Source of the DNA: Antitrichia curtipendula
Lineage: Eukaryota; Streptophyta; Bryopsida; Hypnales; Leucodontaceae
Reading direction: 5' to 3'
Assembly: GCA_951230915.1 (NCBI GenBank)
Contig: OX579637.1
Span: 9,672,001-9,736,000 of the forward strand
Length of the DNA stretch: 64,000 nt
Made by a program: the position numbers and the translations under genes. This document shows positions 12,072 to 23,850 of this stretch, in pieces. Within the stretch, counting starts at the first letter, position 1. Every line of letters begins with the position of its first letter. A model generated the notes under the pieces. It made no database searches and was not told the DNA's origin. It saw only the letters and a program-made list of their open reading frames with translations.

Positions 12072-14214
12072 TGTCGGGTAGAGAGGAGCGCGCTTAGGGA
12101 ACACACGAGGTGTCTGGTTGCAGGTTGTGAATGTAGATGAAAGGTAAGTAACAAAACTTGAATCTTCACTTAATCTTCTCTTCAATCTTCGCTTGATCTT
12201 CACTTCAATCTTCCGTTGACCTATTCTGTGGTGGTTCTATAGGGCCAAAGGTAAGGGTGTGTTATAAGAAACAAGGCCTCGGACGGGTAAAATGGGACGG
12301 CCAAACCACGAGTTGGCCGTCCGAAAGATTGGCTCCTAAAATCAAACCCTCGGTGACCAGGAAGCGCCTTTCACCGGTGGGAACAACAAATAAGATCAAC
12401 CATGTGGGCCATTAACCCCACTTCGTCGCCACAAACACGAAAATGAACACTTACTGGATAACCACGTCTCGCAACAGGTTTACAATGCAGAAATTGAATT
12501 GCAACTAGCTTCCAAATTCGGCTAGGAATAACAGAAATGAAAACGAACCACAAGCCACAACACACTGGAGACCCTCAAAGCTCTTCAAATCTTCATCTTC
12601 AAGTCTTTAAGCCTTCACATCTTCAAAAATATCTTCAAAACTCTAAAAGAACTCCAACTTCACTCTTAAACTACCTAAACTCCACTCAAAAAAAGAAGGC
12701 AGCAGACCTTTCTATGCTTCCATACTCATAACTTTTGCATTTCTTTTTCAAATTAAATTATTGATAGCTTTTCTGAGAGCTAACAAAATTTCCTATCACT
12801 CATACAACTTTCAAGTCATTCCAAAACTCTGTCCAACTTCTATGACCTCTCAAAGTTTCGGTCCATAGATGGTAAAAACAAGAGACTCTCTCACCTTCCC
12901 ACACTCACAACTCACTCATAAATGCTTCAAATTTAATGAATGATAGCTTTATAAAAATCTAACAACATGTACTACACTTCATCAAAGTTTCATTTTAAAC
13001 AAAGGACCTGTCTGTTTTCTATGGTCGGTCGAAGTCTTAGCCCCTCTTCATAGGAGGCAGCAGACCTCCTTCCACTCAAACAAGCACAAATCTCAACTCA
13101 CAACTTCAAATAAAGCAAGAGAGAACAATTTGAAAAGCTAACAATATGATAAACAACTCCTCCAATTTTCATAATCAAATTCCAAAAAACCAATACACAA
13201 TGAGCTCCCAAACACTCGGTTCCCCCAAAACAACATTGAGAGAGAAGATGAATAGTGTCCATCTTTTCCTCCCCTTTTCCAACACCTTTTGCCCCACCTA
13301 AACAAGTGTACATCAGCCCTTAACTCCCTCCTAAAGCCAACTTACACCTAATGGCCTTCATATTTGGCCCCACATCTATATCTTTATCTTTAACTTAGAA
13401 GGAAAATCACTTCAAAGTCCAAACTATTTTCATTCTTTCCTTCTACAACTATAACCAAACAAAATAGTTTCAACAAAATACTTCAAATATGATTGAAGTA
13501 CTAACATTAAACCAATGCCTATTAGAGGTAAAAAACTAGAATTCCAAGACTAATTTTACTCCATCTGCAAGAACTTGAGAATGCGCTTGATAGTCGCAGT
13601 TGTGTAATCAATACGACCTGCCTTTGTTAAAGGATTCACTGGCCCTTCTAACCAACGATGGTGACCACGACTTCCTTCAATAGGCTTCATCATGCAGTAA
13701 TATTGATCGACGTTGAGACCTTCGAAACATCCTTCAAATGTCACATCTCGACTGCCAGGCTCAACAAATCCAACCTGCAACAAAATCACCAGTGCCCGAG
13801 CGTCACGTTGAAGATTCCCGTGCCATCGCCGCTCTACACGAGGTTGCTTTGGTGGTCGAGAAGGCCCAGCTTCTTCTTGTGGACGCTCATGCGGCGGCGC
13901 AAGACTTAGTGGCAGAAGAGGTTGATCCGGTAGTTGTGACAATGAAAATTCAAATCCAGGCTCCGATTCTACTTATTCCTCTTGGGACTCTAAAAAAACC
14001 CTCCAGTTCGACATTCTGACTATAAAGTGGAAACCTAATACCACTAATGGACTTCAATGAAACTCTTAAGCAAAGCCGTCCTTTTAAATAGATGACATGT
14101 ACATCCACGAAACGTCATCTTGAAGTTATTCAACAAAATAGCGTCACCATGAAGCTACTCAACAATACATATTATAATATGTTTTTATACTATGAACAAA
14201 TTTACAACATGACA
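12072..14214 (-). mobile_element. 2.1-kb TG...CA insertion inside the kinase-like gene
   Basis: The kinase reading PELFY-V-YGE is continuous in the second copy of the element (around 40,370) but is split here by 2,143 bp. The insert starts TGTCGGG and ends CATGACA, and is flanked on both sides by ACGT (12,068-12,071 and 14,215-14,218). TG...CA ends with a 4-5 bp duplication suggest an LTR-type element. I found no LTR pair and no reverse transcriptase, so it may be a non-autonomous relic. Splice sites at these edges are poor, which argues against an intron. Around 12,700-13,150 there are three loose repeats of about 180 bp containing GGCAGCAGACCT or similar. Confidence 0.5.
13556..13942 (-). 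CDS. Hypothetical 128-residue ORF inside the insertion
   Basis: The frame has a Pro/Arg-rich start (PDQPLLPLSLAPPHERPQ) and a more globular end containing GFVEPGSRDVTFEGC, NVDQYYCMMKP and IKRILKFLQME. A good acceptor (TTTTGTTGCAG) sits just before GFVEPG, so the C-terminal part may be a separate last exon of a longer gene. I do not recognise the family. It lies wholly within the TG...CA insertion, so it most likely belongs to that element and not to the kinase-like gene. Confidence 0.35.
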   Translation of the reverse strand: MSQLPDQPLLPLSLAPPHERPQEEAGPSRPPKQPRVERRWHGNLQRDARALVILLQVGFVEPGSRDVTFEGCFEGLNVDQYYCMMKPIEGSRGHHRWLEGPVNPLTKAGRIDYTTATIKRILKFLQME

Positions 14215-15659
14215 ACGTAGAACAATTCGGGGGCTGCATGTTTTTGTTGATTTTTCTCCCGTTCGAGCTCTCCATGGTTCGATAACCATACCTTGATGGT
14301 TCCTTCTCTACGCCTCGACCAGAAAGCCCCTAGTCGCAAATCTCTATGTACATTGTGTTCTCTTTCCATTCATCAAAATAGAACAAAACGTTAGATGGAG
14401 TAATGTCATTGTGTAAATATTGTACTTCATGGCATTTTTCCATAGTGACAAGCAATGATAAAGCCAAGTTCATGCGATTTCTGCTATAAGTTGCAACCCA
14501 ACCTATTTCTTGCATCAAACTTGTATCATGTTGTCTCATGATGTCATCCACCTCCAGTGATTCACTCACTTTTGAATTGTACTTGGCTAAAAAAGAAATT
14601 AAAGAGCCTCCATTCCACCATAGCGTGTAGCCTTCCATTGTTTTGGGATGGATGTACGCAAGTCTTATGATACCAGGATGTATCACTGGACACCCCCCCT
14701 GCCTCATTCACAATATCTTGGCGCTTCTCTTTCTCATTTGAGGTCTTCAAAGTCTTTCCGGCGAAGCAAATCCAACTGGGAATGCTTTGTAGTCTTGTCA
14801 GCACCACCTTCCTCACGGTCCCATATGATCTAGTCGCGGTCTGATTTGGCATGGGATTCACTTTTATGCAACTTTCCAGCCACTTGAATGTTCCGCTAAC
14901 GCAATGAGCTTGTATTTGGTCTTCAAGCATCGCTTTCCATGGTGCTTGTTTCTTTCTACGGAAAGAAGAATATTGTTGGGAGCACTTTTGAACCTGGATC
15001 AATCTCGAAGCAAACTCCTTGTCATGCGTGTCCCAATCACTACCATCCTCCTTCTTCTTTGTGTGATAACACCCATTTGCCACAATATTAGTGGTCAACT
15101 GCAACACTTGTTTATCCAACCATTCAGAGTGCAACCAATAATCTTGATAATTGTTGAATTGCTATGATGCTCTAAATTTGGTCTCCAACTCTTGCCGCAC
15201 TTCACTAGTCAAGTTGTGGTATCCTTCTTTGTTGTAGTTCACGTATTCTCTGGACATCATTCCAGAGCTTCATCGTGTTTAAAAATTACCGCTATTGCTC
15301 TAGCCTCGAGCACATATTTGTGAGGGGGCATGTTTGGATTAGGTTGATTTTTGCGCTTCGACCTGCTGGATGATGAGGGATTGGATGACTCTGAAGCCAC
15401 TGATACGTTTGATGCTAGAGGTACCACTTCAAAATTTGCATCCAAGTCTTCAAATACCGATCGGTGACCCAATGACTCACCCCCTTCTTTTGCCATTATA
15501 CAATCTTTTAAAACCACCAAAACTTTGGAAAAAATAAAAAAAACCAGGTGCTATATGTGGGTCAAGCCCGATCACCCACCAAACTCACGTCCAAAGGTTG
15601 CTTTCGCAAACAAAGGTATGAGGCGTAGGGCGTGGACTTGGCAAAGACAAATGGGGGTT

Positions 15660-15990
15660 TAGGTGGGATTTTATAGTCCCACGTCCGCGCCCTAGCGAGA
15701 ATAAGGCGTGGACGTCCCCGCGTTGGCTCGGGGGGACGCATGCCGGCCCCGCGTGGTTCGCGTCCCCGCCCCGATGCGTGGGCGCGAACCACACGAGGGT
15801 CAGTACACGTCCGCGCAGGGGCGGGGACGCGTGCCGGCCCCCGCGTAAATTGTGTCCACGCGTAGGAGCAGGGACGCGTCCACGCCCCAACGTGGTCAGG
15901 GTCGTCTCCGAGCCAGGGCGCGGACGCGTCCGCGCCCTGGCTCGGTTAGGGACGTCCCCGACTATATAAAGGCGTCCCCGTCTCATTTGT
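15660..15990. promoter_or_regulatory. GC-rich divergent promoter between the two cargo genes
   Basis: A block of roughly 300 bp is packed with GGACG and GTCCGCGCCC variants in both directions and is bounded by outward-facing TATA boxes. CTATAAAA on the minus strand (15,669-15,676) faces the kinase-like gene. TATATAAAGG on the plus strand (from 15,963) lies 134 bp before the RING-gene ATG. The second copy keeps the layout (TATATAAAG on the minus strand near 41,552; degenerate plus-strand box). The repeat motif is the same as in the subterminal arrays, so one protein could bind ends and promoter; that is inference. Confidence 0.65.
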
Positions 15991-16096
15991 CCCCGCCTTG
16001 CATATTCCAGATCTTCCACTTCTTCATTGAGTTGGTTGTTGGCGTTGTGCAGGGTGACTTATTTTGACATACCGCCTTTGAACGTCCTTTTTCACG

Positions 16097-18472
16097 ATGG
16101 CAAACCTACCGAGCACTAACGAAGAAGAAAGAGACGGTACCCAAGAAAGGCTGGGAAAGATACATCCAAAGAAATTACACGTACTTCGAAACCTCAACAA
16201 ACTGGCATTTAGAGGTTGGAATGAAGTACCTGACCCATGGAGTATTGAGACTTGCACCACTTACATTGAATGGTGCCACATTGACAAGGCCTTCCCAGAA
16301 GAGCGGCACAACCATCACCGCCGGTTCCATAAAGCCATTTTGAAATACTGCATCGATGAGGCCTTCAAACAACGATGCATCGAAATATATCAGGTGTTGT
16401 ACAACAAATCCACTGTAAGAAGGAATGAAGTCCACCTTTTCATTGCACAAGGTGTGCATGTGGAGGTCAAATTGAACAAGTGGGTGGATTGGTCCACCTT
16501 GAAGAAGACGCCATCTAAGATCACAATACTGAAACCATGCGATGGAATAATTGCAAGTGGGGTTATGAGGTATCTTGAAGGAGGGCTGGGCAGGTTCAAC
16601 ACACGTATTGAGCCGCCCGACACTTATGAGACAATAAACTCTACAACGGACAATGATTCTGATGGGAATCATGAACCAAAGGTATTAACCCAGAGAGGAG
16701 ATCAACATGCAAAAAGACGGAGAGCTTAGCGTGCAGTTTGTGAAGAACTTCCGGAGCAAGGTGCTCATGTAAAATTCCATGGCCCTGAAGAACCAGTGGT
16801 TGGAGTTCCTGCGGAACAGGTCCAAGCGCCTGATGAACCAACTATTGGAATTGTTGATGTCATGACTGCTGCAGAAGACAAACAGAGCTTGAGGGTGCAG
16901 TTACAAGACACAAGTGTTGAAATGCATGCTCTATATGAAAATGTGGGCAACTTTAGGGAAGAAATCAAGCGCAAAGACGAAATAATTGCTCAACAAGCAC
17001 GTGAGATAGAGGAGCTTCGGCAATCTCTACAAGCAGCACAAATGATGAACAAAGGTCAGGATCCACGAGGACACGCAGAAGGACCTCCTTGCGATTCTCA
17101 GATTCCGGTGCAAAATGTGCACGATGCTGCTGCCATAACTACAGAAGAAGATTCATTGGCCTTTCCCAAACTTCCCACCACCGCCAACGTACCAATGCAA
17201 ACTGAAGTTGAGAGCAAGGTTATGGACAATAGCTCTGAGCTGAACAACTTGCGAGCGGAAAACCAAAAATTAAAAAGTCGTTTGCATGCCTTGGTGGAGC
17301 AGTACTACCAATGGAAGTTGACATGCGTGTTCACCGTCGACAAAACCCGACAATTGGTAGCTGAATTCAAAAAAATGGACCACAGCTACAATCAGCACAA
17401 TCAAAAAAAGGTGTTTGGCTTGACTTCATGGGCCCTTGTGGATGATCTTTTCACTCCCAACTTGGAAACCATTGAGCTTGATGGAGTTGATGGTGAAAAA
17501 AGTCAAAAAACAATCATTGATTGGTCCCAAGAAGGGTGGGATTACAAAAATCAGTTTGGGTCGAAATTCAACTACAAAGGGGAGCCGTTGTTGGAGTGGC
17601 CAAATCCTTCAGGTTTTGTGCACGATGGGACCGTATGCCCCATTTGTATGAATCCATTTGGCCCTAAAGGTGGAATGCACTTGGGCACGTGCAACCACTT
17701 GTACCACCCATTTTGCCTCATTAGTTCTATGATTATCTGTCGTCGATGCGCATTGTGCAAGGCTCCTTTCTATAAGCGCTTGTACGAATTATTTGGCTTG
17801 ATCTAATACATGCCACCACATTGGGAATTCCATATCAATAATGCTAATGATCACTATAATATGTGGGGAACAAACTTGGTGTGGAGTTGGAAATTACAAA
17901 TGACATCGTTGGACAAGACACAGGTCGGTGTTAAAATTGGTTGGGAGAGTGACCCAGATCAAATTGTCCAAGTCTGCCACCACTTAATTCCAATGAAAGA
18001 CAGGCAGAGCCAAGGACGACAGAATTTTTACTTCCAATGCTTCAATGGGCATTGGGACGAGGTTGGAAAGAAGTTTCAATTTAGACCTCACCCCAGGCGT
18101 TGGTTGTGGGGCGTTGATGGAGTCCGTGTCACCGAGGACGACGGGGTTGGAATTGAGGAGGACCTTGACATGCCCAATCCGGCGGAGCTTGCTCAATTAT
18201 CAGAATCTAAGTGGAGGAAAACTTTCAAAAACGAAAGGCTGGATTTCTTCTTTAAGCAGCACAGCCCAGATACACGCCGAGGGCTAGAGAGCCTCAAGCA
18301 GTCGCAAATTATGAGGATCATTTTGGAAGAAGACGGACCAGCGAGGAGAACTCGGTCTGCGGTTTGTAAACTTCAAATAGGCTCCGTTGAAGATTTTCCC
18401 ATGCAGCACGGCACACACGACGATGAGGCTGGACCTAGTGGCACTGCAAATAGTCCAATGAATATTGACTGA
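16097..18472 (+). pseudogene. RING-H2 finger cargo gene, copy 1 (two in-frame stops)
   Basis: One frame of about 790 codons runs from ATG 16,097 to TGA 18,470-18,472 and is interrupted only by TAG at 16,727-16,729 and TAA at 17,804-17,806. The N-terminal 200 residues belong to no family I know (FPEERHNHHRR is a conserved patch). Residues about 265-320 form a coiled coil (EEIKRKDEIIAQQAREIEEL), with a shorter second one near 380-400. Residues 514-554 are a textbook RING-H2 finger: CPIC, then CNHLYHPFC, then CALC, all eight zinc ligands present. The C-terminal 220 residues are Trp-rich and end acidic. RING-H2 proteins usually act as E3 ubiquitin ligases; activity here is inferred. The second copy reads GAG at the first stop and CCC at the second, so both stops are probably decay, although the TAA could mark a genuine short form ending just after the RING. 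Confidence 0.75.
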
Positions 18473-19049
18473 GTGCATTTTCTAGTGTGGTAATTATTAA
18501 TTACTAAGCAGCAAATCATATTTTGTGTATACACTTAGGCACTTACTATTACCGATGCTTATAGAATTGCTACTTCGGTACTTTGGTTTCTTAAATAGTA
18601 TTAGACAAAGACTTGTGGATATGCATATTTTCTCATGGAAAATGCGCTATATGCTTTTCCAATTTTGTACTACATGATGCATATGAAATACATATATTGA
18701 TTAATGATTATTGAATTGTTGAATTCCTTTGCGTGATGCATGTATAATTCCTTGACTAAAAACTCCCTGAGTGATAAGTTTATAAACTTCTTATACTTTA
18801 TGATTATCAACATTTCAATGTGAAAAGTATTTTAACTATTTAAAAAAAAAATTACAAAATGTAGTGTAATAGAAAAAAGAAAGCACACATAATTTTTTTT
18901 AAATGAACAGAATAGTAGGGATGCAAAATATATATTCTTGGACATCCCTAATCATTATTTCTCACAAACAAAGTGGTTACAAAAAAAACAATTCAAATTT
19001 GGATTTTGAGGAAATTCTTAAAATTAAAATTTTAATTTGGTGCAATTAA

Positions 19050-20604
19050 CCCCTAAGGTAAGAGGCTCAAAAAGTGACCATCTAAGTGCTGATCTGCCTT
19101 TTTCATGTATCTCCTCACATGGAAGTATTTTTAGTTTATTTTTCAGTCAAAGAAAAATAGATGAGGAATCTAACTCAAGTTGTTTCATATTTTTTGAAGC
19201 ATTATTGAATTAGTTACAAATTTTTGAACACAATATGATGTAGGTCCCTATTTGTGAACATAGGCCCTCAGAAACTCATTCATGCATAGTTTGAAAAAAA
19301 ATTAGGCCTTATTCGAAAACTAGCATTGCAACATGTACAAAGCAAATGAAATGGTTTCTAAAAGCATCCCTTTCTAAATCTGAAATGAATGCTTGATTTA
19401 ATCATTATTTCAAATTTTTCAATGCTTGTAAGAAGGTAGTTGAACAACAAACTCTAATTTTGAATTAAATTGGTAGACACCTAACCACTTAGTTAGGAAT
19501 GAACCCCATGTGGCTCTTAAACCATCCATTGAAGAAGTTAAAACAAATCTCATCAAGCTCCATTGTAATTGACATTTCTATTTTCCACAATTCACATGTC
19601 CATTTCAGAGCCCCTACTGGATGGTTGAAAATGCTTGGGCCGTTTTAGAGCCCTCTCCCATAAAGGTATCTGACTATGTTTTCAACAAAAATGCTCCAAA
19701 ACTGCCATTTCTAGTACACGTACCAAGTTTTGGAGAAAAAAACATTTTTGGACACATGTAACCATAGGATCTTGTAGCTAACTGGTTTGAGAAGATGGGG
19801 AAAAAATTTCAGAAATTTCTGCCTTATAAATTGCAAGATATAGGCATTTGAAATGACAAAAATCCCTTTTTTTTTTCCATGCAAAAATCCGGGCAGCTGC
19901 ACTTCACAAGGTCCCACCCTTTTTGAAAAAATGTCCAAAATGTTGGTGCTCCTTTGGGTTCATTCTTCAAGGCAAGTTGGCTACATGTTTCAAAAAATTT
20001 AGATCACTTCGAACTCTACAACATATAGGAAAAAATTTGTAAATAGAAAGAAGTAGAGAATGATTCAAAATACTAAATTGGTAACAATTTAGTTATAGAA
20101 TTGAAAAATGCCAATCCCAATGGTTGTAATGTTGTAATAAACTATCTACACCTAAATTTTTTATTTTTTTCCAAAAATATTGAAAATTGAGTTGAATGAA
20201 GGACTTCAAAGTTTATTTTAGAGTGGAGATTCCATAACTTCCTGCTAACTACCTTCAACTAAAACTCCTCATAACTTTCATCTCATAAATCAAAATGGAA
20301 CAATTCAAAGCTTCCCATGTATATATAAATCTAAAGGACCAATTTCTATTTTTTATTTTTTATAAAAGTGATTTTAAAAAAAGTTTTATTTGTTGTCCGG
20401 GTTGCCCGCCGAGCAATGAAAACTACAAATCATACAATAATTTTTTAACCGTATAGTGAGAAGTTATGAAAATTGTTGGGCCTTAAAGCTACTCCTTGAA
20501 AAAATGTTTTGTTAAACTTTCAAAGAAAAAAATAAAAATTCCATTCGTAGTGAGCGGCCAAAAATAACTATGTTGCCAACAAACGATGTTTGGTCCTTTA
20601 GGGG
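19050..20604. mobile_element. 1.55-kb element with CCCC ends and TTAA duplications
   Basis: The left edge is CCCCTAAGGTAAGAGG and the inward-read right edge CCCCTAAAGGACCAAAC. TTAA flanks both (19,046-19,049 and 20,605-20,608). TTAA target sites with CCC-starting inverted repeats are characteristic of piggyBac-type elements. No transposase frame is present, so it would be non-autonomous. Internal sequence is shared in inverted orientation with the element at 33,704-34,621 (for example the GCAGCTGCACTTCACAAGGT region). Confidence 0.55.
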
Positions 20605-21746
20605 TTAAGACTTAAGAACACAAAAATAATTGGACTGATTCCAAATCTTTTGGAATCTTTCAAACATTATGCTAATGTTCCATTGTTTGGTTCTAAACAT
20701 TATGCTATCAACTATCAATTATTAAATTTTAAAAGAACTGTATATATAATCTTTAAATTTTTTTGGTATGATCCAATTCGGTTAATTCTGGCTTTCTATT
20801 CCTTCTGTTTCCAAATTTGTATAAATTCTAGAAAAAATTTTATTTCTCATTTTAAAAAATAAATAAATACTGCATTTGCCTTAGATTCCAAAATAATTTT
20901 TTTCCAAGGGGATAAAAGCACTATTCATCTTCTTATAATTTTTCGTCTCCAAAAGCTGCATTTTTTGCCTCCATAATTGAGCATCAATAATTGTTAAAAT
21001 CTAAAAATGCAACGGTCAATATCTTTTATAATTAATTCCACACATTCTACTATTCTAAACATAATAGTCTTCTTTTTGGTATGCTTCTATTAAAAATTTC
21101 AAATACATCCCATACACAAATGAACCTTTGAAGTAGAACCCAAAAATATTAACTTGTATTTGAAGGGATTTCCAAATCCTTATAACCCGTACTTCAACTT
21201 GAAGCCCTTGAAGTACAAGCACATAGCATTTAACTTGTATTTGATTTGAATTTTAAATACTTAGAACAACAATTTACCAACACCATAAAGCCTTCAACAA
21301 TAACTAAATAAAACATATCTTCTATATGATTTGAAATCAAAACCCTTGTAGCATCCAGTAACAAGACTAAAGCCTTGAACTTGCTTCAAAACCATTAGAA
21401 CTTGTATTTTGTTTCCTTTCCAAATCCTTGTAATACATTTGAATACATTGTAATACGTCAATGATGAGAATTCCTATTTCCAAACCCTTGTAGCTTCCAT
21501 TACCAAAACTAAACCCACTCACTTAGAATCTACAAAATATGAGACGTGTTTGATTTGTTTTTTGAACTCATAACCCTTTTAGTTCCTATTTGGAGAATTC
21601 ATAAATGCATCCTTCAACTTGAATTAAAAAAAATATGTACCTTATCTTTTGTTATAAATCCAAAAAACTCTAGTGTCTACTTTCAAATTTTTTTAATTGA
21701 AGCGAGCATGTTAATTTTCATTTTCTGAAATTTCCTTTTGTGGGAT

Positions 21747-22010
21747 GGGTCCTAGTTCGCAAGTGCATGGTGAAGGCATGAAGGAGAGGTCCGAGCCCAA
21801 GAAGGGAGCAACATGCTTCCACACATGATCTTTGAACTTAAGAAATTGTTGGACCCCCTAATGCAGCCATTGACTTGAAGATATTTTCCTGAAATCAAAT
21901 TAAAGGCTAGCTGTATTAATGGGTTCCCCCTCTCCATGGAAATTAAGATTCTATGACTAAGTTCAACTTCTATTTCAACTTCCCCCCATATTGTGGCTGA
22001 GGAGTCGGAC
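21747..22010. repeat. Internal direct duplication, first copy
   Basis: The stretch starting GGGTCCTAGTTCGCAAGTGC and ending with GGCTGAGGAGTCGGACGTCC reappears with few differences at about 23,065-23,335, an offset of about 1.32 kb. Looser similarity extends several hundred bases to the left in both copies, so a segment of roughly 1.3 kb upstream of the transposase has been duplicated in tandem. A third, poorer version sits near 46,330-46,440 in the second element. Confidence 0.65.
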
Positions 22011-22082
22011 GTCCGTGCCCTTTCCAAGCGTCCGCGCCCCTCCGGGACGTCTGCGCCCCTGCGTCCGCGCCCTAACCTAGGT
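21999..22082. repeat. Internal GTCCGCGCCC motif cluster
   Basis: Four or five variants of GTCCGCGCCCC(T) follow one another, in the opposite orientation to the left terminal array. It is the left partner, by duplication, of the larger cluster at 23,330. Confidence 0.6.
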
Positions 22083-23064
22083 GTATGTGAGGAAACGTAT
22101 CCAAGTGATAAATCTGAAATTCCTCCAAGCCAAGTTCAAACTCCCTCCAAAAAAAGTTTGAACTCCCTCCAAGCCAAGGTTGAACTAACTTCAAGAAAAA
22201 TACGAACTCACTCCAAGCCAAACTTGAACGTGCGAACTCACAAACTTGAACACAAAAATATCTTAAGTAGTACTTCATTGCAATCCTAAACACTCTAGTA
22301 GCCCCTTATCAAAAAAAAATGTTGAAGGTGAATTAAACAAAAATCTTAACAAGCATTTCATTTCAATGCAAAAGCCTTCTCCAATCCCATCACCAAAAAG
22401 TACCGTTGAACTTGAATTCCAAAATAACTTAAGTGGTATTTGATTTCTATTCCAAATCTTTCTAGGATCATCCCATCACACAAATTAAATTTTTAAGTTG
22501 AATGATTGAAATCTAAAATAAAGTGATTAGTATTTAATTTCAATCCCCAAGAGGCTAAGACCCAAACCGGTTTGGTATCCCCATTGGACATTGGCCATTA
22601 CAAAAATATACCGTTGAACTTGAATTCCAAAATAACTTAAGTAGTATTTGATTTCTATCCCAAACACTTCTAGGATCACCATTCTAAAAATACACCGTTG
22701 AAGTTTTGAAGGCCCTTACCCTTGTAGCCCTTTTTTGCAAAAACAAATCCTTCTAATACATTTTAATGTATTGTAATTTTAATTTGATTTCAATCCAAAA
22801 CCTTGTAGCTATTTATTTCCAAAACAAAGTCTTCAACAAAAAGCCAAAAAAGTATAAGTTGATTATGATTTGATTTGTAAACTCCAAATCCTAAATCCCA
22901 AATAGGTTCTAATTAGAAGAATAAAAAATGAATCCTTAAATTTGATTATAAACAAATATGTACCTTGTCTTTCATTAGTACTCCAAACCCTTTGAGATTC
23001 TACTCACACAAATTTTATCCTTCTTGTTTGGAAGTTCATTTTCATTTTCAAAATTATTCTTCTT

Positions 23065-23335
23065 TAGATGAGTCCTAGTACGCAAGTGCATGGTGAAGGC
23101 ATGAAAGAGAGGTCCGGGCCCAAAAAGGGAGCAACATGCTTCCACATATAATCTTTGAACTCAAAAAGTTGTTGGACCCATTAATGCAGCCATTGACTTG
23201 AAGATATTCCCCTGAAATCAAATTAAAGCCTGGCTGCATTAATGGGTTCCCCCTCTCCGTGGAAAAGAAGAATCCCATGACCAAGTTCAACTTCTATTTC
23301 AACTTCCACCCCATATTGTGGCTGAGGAGTGGGAC
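23065..23335. repeat. Internal direct duplication, second copy
   Basis: Repeats 21,747-22,010 with small differences, including the ATGCAGCCATTGACTTGAAG and GGGTTCCCCCTCTCC blocks. It leads directly into the motif cluster and TATA box of the transposase gene, so this copy is the one in the promoter-proximal position. Confidence 0.65.
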
Positions 23336-23640
23336 GTCCGCGCCCTTTCCAAGCATCCGCGTTGTGTCATTACGTCCGCGCCCCTACGTCTGCCCCTTGA
23401 CCAGTAGTCCGCGCCGTGTCTTGATATCCGTGCCCCTCCATGACGTCCGCGCCCTAACGTCTGCGCCGTGTCTAGACGTCTGCGCCCCTGCGTCCGCGCC
23501 TTGACCAGACGTCTGCGCCCTAATAGGAAGAAGCATGACGTTCTTCACCAAACCTACCCTTCTCTGACGTCCCCGCCCTTGCAAAATCCGTCCGCGTCCT
23601 ACACTCCCAGGGTATAAAGGCAACTCCACTATTGTGACTT
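23330..23640 (+). promoter_or_regulatory. Motif cluster and TATA box of the transposase gene
   Basis: About a dozen variants of GTCCGCGCCC or GTCTGCGCCC run from 23,335 to 23,600, followed by TATAAA at 23,613-23,618. The transposase ATG is at 23,851, leaving a leader of about 200 bp. The arrangement (array, TATA, leader) mirrors the promoter of the RING gene. Confidence 0.6.
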
Positions 23641-23850
23641 CCCTACATTTGTCATCTTGGCCTCATATCTTGGACTTCAATCCAGTTTGAACTCCTTGTG
23701 AGTCTACTTGGGTGGAAAATGGCCCTGGTTTGCTGCTGAGGTGATGTAAAAATCAGTTCAAGCAGTGGATTGGCGCTATCTATTATTTTGTTCTTTTCAT
23801 TTGGTATGATAGCCTCTTCTACATCCTAGAAGAACACATTTCCATTTGTC

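Larger units (their letters stand above)
11776..15496 (-). pseudogene. Protein-kinase-like cargo gene, copy 1 (interrupted)
   Basis: Read leftward from ATG at 15,496 (MAKEGGESL). An N-terminal Ser-rich, basic segment and a region of unknown type with WLDKQ and QAPWK lead into a recognisable protein-kinase fold. Kinase signs are a glycine-loop-like SYGTVRKV near 14,820, a beta-3 lysine in FAGKTLK near 14,765, HPGIIRLAYIHP in the N-lobe, a catalytic loop YLHNDITPSNVLF near 14,400 (HRD-like Asp and the Asn kept), ICD-x-G in place of DFG, and an AAPEL (APE) motif near 14,228. Damage: a frameshift near 15,255, an in-frame stop near 15,165, a frameshift near 14,700, TAG at 14,330-14,332 exactly between the D and G of the DFG position, and a 2.1-kb insertion right after AAPELFY. 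The reading then resumes at YGEKGSE (12,069) and runs to 11,776. It is divergent from the RING gene. Calling it kinase-like is well supported; substrate and activity are unknown. Confidence 0.7.

Noticed and set aside
12069..14217. Large intron in the kinase-like gene
   Set aside because: Edges lack good GT-AG sites, carry ACGT on both sides, have TG...CA ends, and copy 2 lacks the segment.
15562..16067. Several overlapping Arg/Pro-rich frames on both strands
   Set aside because: All are by-products of the GC-rich divergent promoter array, open because stop codons are rare in it.
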